Shown here in pieces: positions 8,110 through 15,974 of a stretch of DNA of 64,000 nucleotides. Numbering within the stretch: the first letter of the stretch is position 1; every line of letters begins with the position of its first letter. Under the pieces are notes generated by a model. It was not told the origin of the DNA. It was given only the letters and a program-made list of their open reading frames with translations, and did not search any database. This DNA is from JAEUOS01 sp965279115 (GTDB lineage: Bacteria; Pseudomonadota; Gammaproteobacteria; Burkholderiales; JAEUOS01), in contig OZ257137.1 of NCBI GenBank assembly GCA_965279115.1, positions 2,480,001-2,544,000 of the forward strand, in the 5' to 3' direction. Both the position numbers and the translations under genes were made by a program.

Positions 8110-10343
8110 AGGCCGGCAAACTCGGACTGGTGATCGTCCTGGCGCTGCTGGTGGCGGCGTTTTTCGCGCTCGGCGGCCCGCGTTACCTGAGTTTCGAGGC
8201 GATCAAGGCGCAGCAGGCGGCGCTGGCGAGCTACTACTCGGCCCATCAGGCAGCGACCATCGGCGCCTTTTTCGTTGTCTATGTCGTCGTGACGGCCTTG
8301 TCGCTGCCCGGTGCCGCATTGATGACCCTGGTGGCGGGCGCCATATTCGGGCTCGTTATCGGTACCGTCGTGGTGTCGTTTGCCTCCTCCATCGGCGCCA
8401 CCCTGGCCTTTCTCGCCAGCCGCTTTCTGTTGCGCGACTGGGTGCAGGCGAAGTTCGGTGCACGCCTGTCCGGCATCAACGCAGGGGTGGCGCGCGAGGG
8501 CGGCTTTTATCTTTTCACGCTGCGCCTGATCCCGGTGTTGCCGTTTTTCGCCATCAACCTGCTGATGGGCTTGACGCCGATACGCACGCTGACCTTCTAT
8601 CTGGTGAGCCAGGCCGGCATGCTGGCGGGCACCCTGGTGTACGTGAACGCCGGCACGCAGCTGGCGCAGATCACGTCCCTGAAGGGGATTCTCTCCCCCG
8701 GCCTGTTGGGGGCATTTGTATTGCTGGGCGTATTTCCGCTGATCGCAAAGAAGGTGATCGACATGGCCAAAGAACGCAAGGTGTACGCCAAATGGGCGCA
8801 CATGAAGCCCGCAACATTTGACAACAACGTCGTGGTGATCGGCGCCGGGTCGGGCGGACTGGTCAGCGCCTATATCGCCGCGGCGGTCAAGGCCCGTGTC
8901 ACGCTGGTGGAAAAGCACAAGATGGGCGGCGATTGCCTCAACTTCGGTTGCGTGCCGTCCAAGGCCCTGATCCGCTCGGCCAAGTTCCTGTCGCATGTGA
9001 AACGCGCGCCTGAATTCGGCATGCAGGGCGCCGACGCACGCTTCGAGTTCGCTGATGTCATGGAGCGGGTGCAGTCGGTCGTAAACTCCATCGAGCCGCA
9101 CGATTCGGTGGAACGCTATTCTGGGCTGGGTGTGGATGTGTTGGAAGGCAGCGCGAAGATCACCTCGCCGTGGACGGTGGAAGTGAGCATGACCGATGGC
9201 GGCAAGCGCACACTTTCAACCAAAAGCATCGTCATCGCGGCCGGCGCCCGCCCGCTGGTGCCACCGATCCCGGGGCTGGCGGACATGCAGCCCCTCACCT
9301 CCGACACGATCTGGAACATTCGCGCACTTCCCAAACGCCTGCTGGTTCTGGGCGGCGGCCCGATCGGCTCCGAACTTACCCAGGCCTTTGCGCGGTTCGG
9401 CTCACAGGTCACGCAGGTGGAAATGGCGCCGCGCATCATGCTGCGCGAGGACCCGGAGGTGTCGGAAGCGGTGATGAAGCAGTTCCGCGCCGAGGGCGTG
9501 ACCATCCTGACCGGACACAAGGCGAAGGAGTTCCGCACCGAGGATGGCGAGAAGATCCTCATCGCCGAGCATGACGGCCGTGACGTGAAGATCGCCTTCG
9601 ACGAGGTGCTGTGCGCGCTGGGACGCACCCCCAACGTGACCGGCTACGGGCTGGAGGAGCTGGGCATTCCCACCACCAGGACCCGCACGGTCGAAACCAA
9701 CGAGTATCTGGAAACGCTCTATCCCAACATCTACGCGGTTGGCGATGTCGCAGGGCCCTACCAGTTCACCCATACAGCCGCGCACCAGGCCTGGTATGCA
9801 GCGGTCAACGCGTTGTTCGGCACCTTCCGCAAGTTCAAGGCGGATTATTTGGTGATCCCGTGGGCGACGTTCACCGAGCCGGAAGTGGCCAGGGTGGGCC
9901 TGAACGAAACCGAGGCGAAAGAGAAGGGCATCGCCTGCGCCGCGTTTGTCTACGGCATCGACGATCTGGACCGGGCGATTGCCGACAGCGAGGCGCACGG
10001 CATGGTCAAGGTGCTGGTGGCGCCGGGCAGCGATCGTATCCTGGGTGTCACCATCGTCGGTGAACACGCGGGCGACCTGATCGCCGAATATGTGCTCGCA
10101 ATGAAGCATGGGCTGGGCCTGAACAAGATCCTCGGCACCATCCACATCTACCCGACCCTGGCGGAGGCCAACAAGTACGCCGCCGGCGTTTGGAAACGCA
10201 GCACCGTCACCAGGGGCCAGCACGCCTTCCTCGAAGCCTTCCAGGCCTGGCGGCGTGGCGCGGGCGGCTTTGCCGCGGTGGTCGGCAAGCTTTTGTCGAT
10301 GGGCCGTGACAAGCGGCCCGCGTACGACGCCGACCATCATTGA
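8106..10343 (+). CDS. TVP38/TMEM64 membrane domain fused to a flavoprotein disulfide reductase
   Basis: A 745-residue two-part protein. Residues 1-225 are hydrophobic and match TVP38/TMEM64 (DedA-like) proteins, including SIGATLAFLASRF and FTLRLIPVLPFFAINLLMG. Residues 239-745 are a pyridine-nucleotide disulfide oxidoreductase: VVVIGAGSGGLVSAY (FAD), GGDCLNFGCVPSK with redox pair Cys277/Cys282, LGGGPIGSELTQAF (NAD(P)H), YAVGDVAG (FAD) and the dimerisation end HIYPTLAEANKYAAG. It resembles mercuric reductase, but lacks MerA's C-terminal vicinal cysteines and the N-terminal HMA domain, so a mercury role is not supported. The electron acceptor is unknown. ATG 8106 overlaps the previous stop. Confidence 0.88.
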   Translation: MKAGKLGLVIVLALLVAAFFALGGPRYLSFEAIKAQQAALASYYSAHQAATIGAFFVVYVVVTALSLPGAALMTLVAGAIFGLVIGTVVVSFASSIGATLAFLASRFLLRDWVQAKFGARLSGINAGVAREGGFYLFTLRLIPVLPFFAINLLMGLTPIRTLTFYLVSQAGMLAGTLVYVNAGTQLAQITSLKGILSPGLLGAFVLLGVFPLIAKKVIDMAKERKVYAKWAHMKPATFDNNVVVIGAGSGGLVSAYIAAAVKARVTLVEKHKMGGDCLNFGCVPSKALIRSAKFLSHVKRAPEFGMQGADARFEFADVMERVQSVVNSIEPHDSVERYSGLGVDVLEGSAKITSPWTVEVSMTDGGKRTLSTKSIVIAAGARPLVPPIPGLADMQPLTSDTIWNIRALPKRLLVLGGGPIGSELTQAFARFGSQVTQVEMAPRIMLREDPEVSEAVMKQFRAEGVTILTGHKAKEFRTEDGEKILIAEHDGRDVKIAFDEVLCALGRTPNVTGYGLEELGIPTTRTRTVETNEYLETLYPNIYAVGDVAGPYQFTHTAAHQAWYAAVNALFGTFRKFKADYLVIPWATFTEPEVARVGLNETEAKEKGIACAAFVYGIDDLDRAIADSEAHGMVKVLVAPGSDRILGVTIVGEHAGDLIAEYVLAMKHGLGLNKILGTIHIYPTLAEANKYAAGVWKRSTVTRGQHAFLEAFQAWRRGAGGFAAVVGKLLSMGRDKRPAYDADHH

Positions 10344-10376
10344 GAACCGGTTTTCGCGTCATATCCGGAGGAGAAC

Positions 10377-11198
10377 ATGCGTTGTTTCCGTTTGCTGGCG
10401 ATCCTGTGCGGGTTCTGCGTGACTGCCGCCTGGGCCGATTTCGACCATGGCCACAAAGCCTGGGACATGTTGGTCAAGAAGCATGTGGTGGTGCAGGACG
10501 GCGGTCGTGTCAGCAAGGTGCGCTACACCGGCTTCAAGACCGATGAAGGTGCGCTCAAGGCCTATACCGACAGCCTGTCGAAAGTGCCTGAAGGCGAGTT
10601 CAAGGCATGGAACAAGCCGCAGCAGATGGCATTCCTGATCAACGCGTACAACGCGTTCACCGTCGTGAAGGTGTTGCAGCGCTATCCGGACCTCAAGTCC
10701 ATCCGCGACTTTGGAAACCTGATCGGCAACCCCTGGAAGGACAAGTTCTTCAACCTCCTGGGCCGCGAGTCGTTTCTCGACGACATCGAGCACGGCCTAT
10801 TGCGCAAGGCGGGGGTCTATGACGAGCCGCGCGTGCATTTCGCGGTCAACTGCGCCTCGATCGGCTGCCCGATGCTGCGCGAAGAAGCGTTTGTGGCCGA
10901 GCGACTCGAAGCCCAGCTTGAAGAGCAGACCAGACGATTCCTGTCCGACCGCTCGCGCAACCGGTTCGCCGGTGGTGCGCTCGAGGTCTCGAAGATTTTC
11001 GACTGGTTCAAGGTGGATTGGCAGAGCGGCTACAAGGGTATCGGCCGCGATGCCCCGGCCGTGTCCTCGCGCGAACAGTTCTTCGCCCGCTATGCCGCAC
11101 TGCTTTCGGACAAGCCGGATGAGCAGAAGCAGATCGCCGACGGCAAAGCGCCGATCCGGTTTCTCGAATACGATTGGGGGCTCAACGCCCAAAGATAG
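10377..11198 (+). CDS. DUF547 domain-containing exported protein
   Basis: A 273-residue protein. Residues 1-20 form a signal peptide (MRCFRLLAILCGFCVTAAWA), so it is probably periplasmic. The rest matches DUF547: NKPQQMAFLINAYNAFTV near 80-97, VHFAVNCASIGCPMLR near 156-171 with a conserved Cys pair, and LEVSKIFDWF near 205. The NxxxA-F-x-V-N-C-A-S-x-x-CP pattern suggests a papain-like or transglutaminase-like fold, but no activity is established for the family. GGAGGAG lies just before ATG 10377, a strong ribosome site. DUF547 genes recur in ArsS/TIGR04283-type clusters (from memory). The following glycosyltransferase frame begins within 10 bp of its stop. Confidence 0.85.
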   Translation: MRCFRLLAILCGFCVTAAWADFDHGHKAWDMLVKKHVVVQDGGRVSKVRYTGFKTDEGALKAYTDSLSKVPEGEFKAWNKPQQMAFLINAYNAFTVVKVLQRYPDLKSIRDFGNLIGNPWKDKFFNLLGRESFLDDIEHGLLRKAGVYDEPRVHFAVNCASIGCPMLREEAFVAERLEAQLEEQTRRFLSDRSRNRFAGGALEVSKIFDWFKVDWQSGYKGIGRDAPAVSSREQFFARYAALLSDKPDEQKQIADGKAPIRFLEYDWGLNAQR

Positions 11199-11206
11199 TC
11201 GTTTCG

Positions 11207-11881
11207 TTGCGTCTTTCCATCATCATTCCCGTACTCGATGAAGCAGCCAGCATCGAAGTTCGCCTCGCAGCCCTGACCGGGCTGCGACGAGCGGGTTGCG
11301 AGGTCATCGTCGTCGACGGCGGCAGCAGCGACGACACCTGCGAAACCGCGGCGCCGCTGTGTGATCTCCTGATCCGGTCCGAACGCGGTCGCGCTGTGCA
11401 GATGAATGCCGGCGCCGCGCGGGCGCGCACCGGACTCCTGCTGTTCCTGCATGCCGATACCGCCCTGCCGAACGGCGCGCTCGATGCCATCGAGGCGGCC
11501 ACCCGTGGAACTTCGCTTGCCTGGGGACGCTTTGACGTTTCGCTCGACAGCCCGCGGCGTACGCTGCGGCTGGTGGCTGCGATGATGAACCTGCGCTCGC
11601 GCATCTCGGGCATCGCCACCGGTGACCAGGCACTTTTCATGACCCGTGAAACTTACCGGCAGGTCAACGGCTTCGCGCCCATCGCGCTGATGGAGGATGT
11701 CGAGATCAGCAAGCGCTTGAAGCGCCTCGCCCGTCCGCACTGCCTGGGCCTGAAGGTGACCACATCGGCGCGCCGCTGGGAGTCGCGCGGTGTCTGGCGC
11801 ACCATCTTTCTCATGTGGCGCCTGCGCCTGGCGTTCTTTTTCGGGGCGTCGCCTGATGCGCTGGCGCGCCGCTATCGCTGA
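11207..11881 (+). CDS. TIGR04283-like family 2 glycosyltransferase (arsenosugar biosynthesis type)
   Basis: A 224-residue GT-A glycosyltransferase: LSIIIPVLDEAASI at the N-terminus, VIVVDGGSSDDT near 33-44, GRAVQMNAGA near 62-71, LLFLHADT near 80-87 (metal-binding DxD-like region) and MEDVEISKRLKR near 155. The pattern matches the TIGR04283 family, named from memory as an arsenosugar-associated or rSAM/selenodomain-associated transferase. It would attach a sugar or related group in the pathway begun by the ArsS-like protein. TTG 11207 is chosen because family members begin directly with the LSIIIP strand; TTG 11174, overlapping the DUF547 gene, is the alternative. Ends 15 bp before the next gene. 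Confidence 0.83.
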   Translation: MRLSIIIPVLDEAASIEVRLAALTGLRRAGCEVIVVDGGSSDDTCETAAPLCDLLIRSERGRAVQMNAGAARARTGLLLFLHADTALPNGALDAIEAATRGTSLAWGRFDVSLDSPRRTLRLVAAMMNLRSRISGIATGDQALFMTRETYRQVNGFAPIALMEDVEISKRLKRLARPHCLGLKVTTSARRWESRGVWRTIFLMWRLRLAFFFGASPDALARRYR

Positions 11882-11896
11882 GATGCCGGCCGGGTC

Positions 11897-13021
11897 ATGA
11901 AAAAGCTGCTCCTGATCGGTTGTGGCGAGGCGCACGGCGAGGTATTGCGGCAGCTCGCGGTCAGCCCGGCCGCCAACGCCGACATCGCGCTGGTCGCGCC
12001 CTCCTGCGACCTGCTTTTCAGCGCACGGGTGCCCGCACTGGTGGCCGGACACCTTGATGGTGCGGATTGTCGCGCCGACCTGTCGCCGCTGGCGCGCGCG
12101 GCGGGCGTGCGGCATCTCGCGGACCGCGTGGCAGGGCTGGATCTCGAAGCGCGCATCGCGGTGACATCGGGCGGGGCTGAGCTGGAGTTTGATTTCGTGT
12201 CCATTGACGCAGGCGCGACTTCCATGGATGCGGACGTGCCGGGCCTGGGACAATTTGCCCTCCTTGCCCGGCCGGCGGACGTTTTCCTGCAGGGATGGGA
12301 ACGGGTTCGCGAACTCGCCCAGGAAGGGGCGCTGGCGCGGCTGACGGTGGTTGGCGGCGGCGTGGAGGCGGTGGAACTCTTGCTGGCCATGCATTTCAAC
12401 TTGCGCCGCACGCTGTCGTCAGAGGGCTTCACGGCCTGCGGCTTCTCGATCGTGACCGAGGGGGAACGCCTGCTGGAAACGCTACCTGAATCGGTCGGCC
12501 GGGCGGCGGAAGCGGCTTGCCTTGCGCGTGGCATCAGCCTCCTGCGCGGCGCGGCGGTGGTCGAGGTCGAGCGCGACGCGGTCAGGCTTTCCAACGGCGC
12601 TCGCCTGGCGAGCGACATCACGATATGGGCGGCTGGCACGCGTGGCGCGCGCTGGCTCGGGGTATCCGGCCTGGCCTGCGACCCTCGCGGCTTGCCTCGA
12701 GTGGATGCGCACCTGCGTTCCACCAGCCACAAGCGGGTGCTGGTTGCGGGCAGTTGCGCCAGTGCCGAGGCGCGGGAGATGCCTTCGATTGGCTCGCGGG
12801 ACGGACCGTTGCTGGCCGCAAGCCTGCGACAGGCGCTGGCCGGCGAGCCGCCGGTCGCGGCGCCGCCGGCGCGCGCGCCGATCACATTCGTCACGCTGGG
12901 TTCCAGGCATGCGCTGGCCGCGCGCGGCGCGGTTCCACTCAACGGGCCGGCGTGGCTGATTTGGCGCTACAAGAACTGGCTGGACGCGCGGTCGCGGCGG
13001 CGTTTCCCGCGGACGGGATGA
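11897..13021 (+). CDS. NDH-2-like FAD-dependent pyridine nucleotide oxidoreductase (TIGR03169-like)
   Basis: A 374-residue flavoprotein. LLLIGCGEAHGEVLRQL at residues 4-20 is the FAD-binding Rossmann strand (GxGxxH variant), ARLTVVGGGVEAVELLLAM near 149 is the NAD(P)H site, and DITIWAAGT near 238 and RVLVAGSCASAE near 276 match the second FAD-contact region of NDH-2-type enzymes. The C-terminus LIWRYKNWLDARSRRRF is basic and aromatic, as in the family known from memory as Nterm_to_SelD (TIGR03169). The gene closes the arsenosugar-type run, 15 bp after the glycosyltransferase, and could supply or drain electrons for it. Convergent with the ICMT-like gene 15 bp downstream. Confidence 0.78.
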   Translation: MKKLLLIGCGEAHGEVLRQLAVSPAANADIALVAPSCDLLFSARVPALVAGHLDGADCRADLSPLARAAGVRHLADRVAGLDLEARIAVTSGGAELEFDFVSIDAGATSMDADVPGLGQFALLARPADVFLQGWERVRELAQEGALARLTVVGGGVEAVELLLAMHFNLRRTLSSEGFTACGFSIVTEGERLLETLPESVGRAAEAACLARGISLLRGAAVVEVERDAVRLSNGARLASDITIWAAGTRGARWLGVSGLACDPRGLPRVDAHLRSTSHKRVLVAGSCASAEAREMPSIGSRDGPLLAASLRQALAGEPPVAAPPARAPITFVTLGSRHALAARGAVPLNGPAWLIWRYKNWLDARSRRRFPRTG

Positions 13022-13036
13022 AGTCCCCCGACCCGT

Positions 13037-13468
13037 TCAGTACACGCCCGGCAGAAAGCGGCGCGTACCCTCGGCGTACCCTGCATAGGCAGGAAATCTT
13101 GTCCGTAGCAGACGTTCCTCGAGATGCGCCTTGGTCATGAGTACGGCCAACAGTGCCACCAGGGCCGCCCAGCCGGGGTGCAAACCCGGGGCCGCGATTG
13201 CGAACGATGCCATGACGAGCATCACGGCGGTGTACATCGGGTGCCGGATCCAGCGGTAGGGGCCGCCGGTGACAAGCCGGCCATCCAGCTTTGGCAAAGG
13301 ACGTATGTTGAAGTTTCCCGGACGGTTGTGGCGCAGGGTCCACACGCCCAGCAAAGCGCCGCCCCCGCCGATGACCGCCGCCGCCATGGAGTGAATCGGC
13401 AGCGCGCCGAAAGCGAGGATCACGGCGATGAGCCCGAACTGCGCCGCGACCAGCAGGGAAGGGATCAC
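13037..13468 (-). CDS. Isoprenylcysteine carboxyl methyltransferase (ICMT)-like membrane protein
   Basis: A 143-residue protein with about four hydrophobic helices. GGPYRWIRHPMYTAVML near residues 68-84 is the signature of the ICMT/phospholipid methyltransferase fold, where the G-P-Y-R-x-x-R-H-P-x-Y segment binds S-adenosylmethionine, and HLEERLLRTRFPAYAGYA near 114 is the conserved C-terminal E-E-x-x-L motif. Bacterial members methylate unknown lipophilic substrates. Its start overlaps the end of the kinase gene by 4 bp (13465-13468), so it is probably translated from the same mRNA as the kinase and the heme sensor. Confidence 0.82.
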   Translation of the reverse strand: MIPSLLVAAQFGLIAVILAFGALPIHSMAAAVIGGGGALLGVWTLRHNRPGNFNIRPLPKLDGRLVTGGPYRWIRHPMYTAVMLVMASFAIAAPGLHPGWAALVALLAVLMTKAHLEERLLRTRFPAYAGYAEGTRRFLPGVY

Positions 13469-14970
13469 GAGCGCCGCGTGGTCCCGAGCGCCAGGCGCAT
13501 GAAGGCCTTGCGCTGGACGGGATCCTCGATCTCATCGCTGGCGATCAGGAACAGTTCGGTTTCGTCGCGTGCCCGTGCCGCCGCCCGCTTGACCACAATC
13601 CTGGCCACGGCCCCGATATGCCTGGACAGTTCGGCCTCGATGCGCGCAGTCACCTCGGGCGGGAAGCGCGATTGTGCGGTGAGCGATGTGTTCAACTGGG
13701 AAACCGGCTGCCAGCCTGGTTGCGATGGCGGTTGCGACGGCGCTTGCGAATGGCCGCGCGATACCGGCTGTGATGGTGCTTGCGAGGGCGGATGGGGGCG
13801 TGATCGGCTTTCGGCGACGATGCTGCGGTCGGTCGCGGTCATTTTCTTGACGAAGGCTGTGCGCGCGTTGTCGTCGTCGATCTCGTTGCCGGTTTGCTCG
13901 ATCAGGTGTGCGACGGTCATCGCCTTCTTCGCCGCCGAGCGCACGACGGTGCGCGCGATCGGTCCGATATGGGTGGCAAGCTCGGTCTCGATCGCGTCAA
14001 GCAGCGCGCGGTCGAAGACGGTGCCGCTGATCGAGGACGGTTGTGCCGCGGCCGGGAATTGGGTAGGCGCGCCGGCGAGGACGGTCGCGGCCTCCGATCC
14101 GTCTGGCAGTGCAACGCCGGTCAACGCCTCGCGGAAGCGCGCCGCGCTTTGCGGGCGCATTTCCTCGGCCGGCGCAAGGGCCCAGTCGATCGCCTTGAGG
14201 AACGCCGTGCTGTAGCGCCGCGCGTCGCCGGCCTCGATGGCCGGCACCATCGGGTCGGTGCGGGCACGAGCGGCGGATTCCATCGGCTTCTGGCCGGTCA
14301 CCATCCAGTAAAGCACCGCGCCCAGGGAATACAGGTCGCTCCACGGGCCCTGGTTGCCTTGCGCATGGTATTGCTCCAGCGGTGCGTAACCCGGGGTGAC
14401 GATGGCGGTGAGGTCGGAGCCGCGATTCGAGCGCGCCGAACCGAAGTCGATGAGTACCGGGGTGCCGTCGTCGCGCATGAAGATGTTGGCCGGCTTGATG
14501 TCGCGGTGCAGGTAGCCCGACTTGTGCACGACTTCCAGGCCGTCCAGCAAGGGCAGCAGCATCGAAAGAATGGCGGTCTGGGGCGGCGGCCGGCGCGGCA
14601 CGATCCATTCGTTGAGCGGCTTGCCCGCCACGAACTCCATGACCATGTAGGCTGTGTGGTTGGCCTCGAAAAAGCGCATCACCCGCACGATGTTGGCGTG
14701 GCGAAACGACGCCAGGGTGCGCGACTCGTCCAGAAAGCGCGCGCGGCCCCACGCGAAGGTGTCGGCGGCGGATTCCGACTTCACCGACACCGAATTGTCC
14801 GGGTTGCGCAGGGCGATGTCGTTGGGCAGGTATTCCTTGATCGCCACCTTGAGGTCGAGGTTGGAATCGACCGCCAGATAGGTCAGGCCGAAGCCGCCCA
14901 CACCGAGCGTGGCTTCGATGCGGTATTCGTTGAGGGCGAACCCCGCCGGCAGTGCGACCTCTGACTGCAT
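13465..14970 (-). CDS. Serine/threonine protein kinase with duplicated C-terminal domain
   Basis: A 501-residue Hanks-type kinase. The glycine loop LGVGGFGLTY is at 22-31, the ATP lysine is Lys45 (VAIKEY), the catalytic loop HRDIKPAN begins at 155 with Asp157, and DFG is at 175-177; the activation segment ends in TPGYAPLEQY. All catalytic residues are present. The kinase domain ends near 290. Two similar segments of about 55 residues follow, ETELATHIGPIARTVV near 325 and EAELSRHIGAVARIVV near 445, joined by a Pro/Ser/Gln linker rich in PSQ. These resemble the small helical domain I recall as DUF8082. No transmembrane helix is visible. It lies 9 bp downstream of the heme-sensor gene, a likely input partner. 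AAGGA precedes ATG 14970. Confidence 0.9.
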   Translation of the reverse strand: MQSEVALPAGFALNEYRIEATLGVGGFGLTYLAVDSNLDLKVAIKEYLPNDIALRNPDNSVSVKSESAADTFAWGRARFLDESRTLASFRHANIVRVMRFFEANHTAYMVMEFVAGKPLNEWIVPRRPPPQTAILSMLLPLLDGLEVVHKSGYLHRDIKPANIFMRDDGTPVLIDFGSARSNRGSDLTAIVTPGYAPLEQYHAQGNQGPWSDLYSLGAVLYWMVTGQKPMESAARARTDPMVPAIEAGDARRYSTAFLKAIDWALAPAEEMRPQSAARFREALTGVALPDGSEAATVLAGAPTQFPAAAQPSSISGTVFDRALLDAIETELATHIGPIARTVVRSAAKKAMTVAHLIEQTGNEIDDDNARTAFVKKMTATDRSIVAESRSRPHPPSQAPSQPVSRGHSQAPSQPPSQPGWQPVSQLNTSLTAQSRFPPEVTARIEAELSRHIGAVARIVVKRAAARARDETELFLIASDEIEDPVQRKAFMRLALGTTRRS

Positions 14971-14979
14971 GCGCTGTCC

Positions 14980-15852
14980 TTAAGCCTCGTCGATCAGGCG
15001 GATCGCCTTTTCCAGGCTGCGCCGCATGCGGTTGAACGAGCGCGCCAGCAAGGCGACCTCGTCCTTGCCCGACTCGGCCAGTTCCGGCATGTCGAGCTTG
15101 CCCACGCTGATGCGGTCGGCGGTGGCCGCCATGCTGCGGATCGGGCGGATGATCATCATCGACAGCATGAGGTTGAGGATGATGAACAGCACCACAAAAA
15201 CGCCGGCAAGCGAGCCCATGAAGGTGTAGAAGGCACGGTTGGCGTTTGCGATTGGCAGCGACATTGGCACTGAAACGACCTGGGCGCCGATGATCTCATT
15301 CAACTTCCAACCATAACCGTTGCTCGGGCCATAAGCCTTGACCATCGCCGGAGGCGCAATGTCGGGCGTGGTGTGGCATACCAGGCAGGCTGGATCCTTG
15401 ATCTGCAGCGGACGGGCGAGATACAGCGAAAGGCCCGAGGGCGTCATGCGCGTGCCGCTGGCTTCGCGCATGCCCTCGTTGCCGCGGAAGGCGTTGATGA
15501 TATCCGCCTCCCATTCGACCGCACGGTCGGTGGGGTTGGTCGGGTTGAGGGCGGCCTCCTTGTATGCATAGTCCGGGTATTTCTTGTGCAGCAGGTTCAT
15601 GATCTGCGTGGCGCCGAAGGCGGGCACGCTCTGCGGCAGGAACTCGTCGGCCGAAACGCGCAGGGCCGGCCGTACCTTTTCGACGGTGTAGGTGCGCATC
15701 GAAAGCGCGGCTTCCATCATCACGCCGGCGCTGCGCAGGACCTCGTCGCGGGCGTTTTGCTGCAGCAGGTTGTAGGAAATGAATCCGGAAACCGACAGGC
15801 CGAGCAGAAACACGACCGACAGCACCAGATTGAACTTGAGACGCAGGCCCAT
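14980..15852 (-). CDS. Membrane c-type heme sensor (DUF3365/Tll0287-like) with HAMP domain
   Basis: A 290-residue protein: membrane helix at about 8-27, an extracytoplasmic domain, a second helix at about 210-235, then a HAMP domain (IRPIRSMAATADRISVGKL...DEVALLARSFNRMRRSL) to the C-terminus. The periplasmic part carries a heme c attachment motif C-L-V-C-H at 156-160 within DPACLVCHTTPDIAPP, typical of DUF3365/Tll0287 sensors thought to sense redox state or NO. No kinase, cyclase or methyl-accepting domain follows HAMP, so the signal must pass to another protein. The Ser/Thr kinase gene starts 9 bp downstream. GGGGAG sits 6 nt before ATG 15852. Sensory function is inferred. Confidence 0.82.
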   Translation of the reverse strand: MGLRLKFNLVLSVVFLLGLSVSGFISYNLLQQNARDEVLRSAGVMMEAALSMRTYTVEKVRPALRVSADEFLPQSVPAFGATQIMNLLHKKYPDYAYKEAALNPTNPTDRAVEWEADIINAFRGNEGMREASGTRMTPSGLSLYLARPLQIKDPACLVCHTTPDIAPPAMVKAYGPSNGYGWKLNEIIGAQVVSVPMSLPIANANRAFYTFMGSLAGVFVVLFIILNLMLSMMIIRPIRSMAATADRISVGKLDMPELAESGKDEVALLARSFNRMRRSLEKAIRLIDEA

Positions 15853-15974
15853 TTTAGGCTCCCCCTGGATGCGCGGGGATTCCCCGCGCGCGACCGCCGC
15901 AATATTAACCGGTAAGACTTTGCGGTGCGACGCTCAGACCTTGAAGTATGCGAAAAGCATGCCGGATACCACCT

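Noticed and set aside
8106..10343. Mercuric reductase (merA)
   Set aside because: The C-terminal vicinal cysteines and HMA domain are missing and no merR, merT or merP gene is nearby.
13700..13800. Short tandem DNA repeats as a CRISPR-like array
   Set aside because: The repeats are in frame and encode a PSQ-rich linker in the kinase; there are no uniform repeats and spacers.
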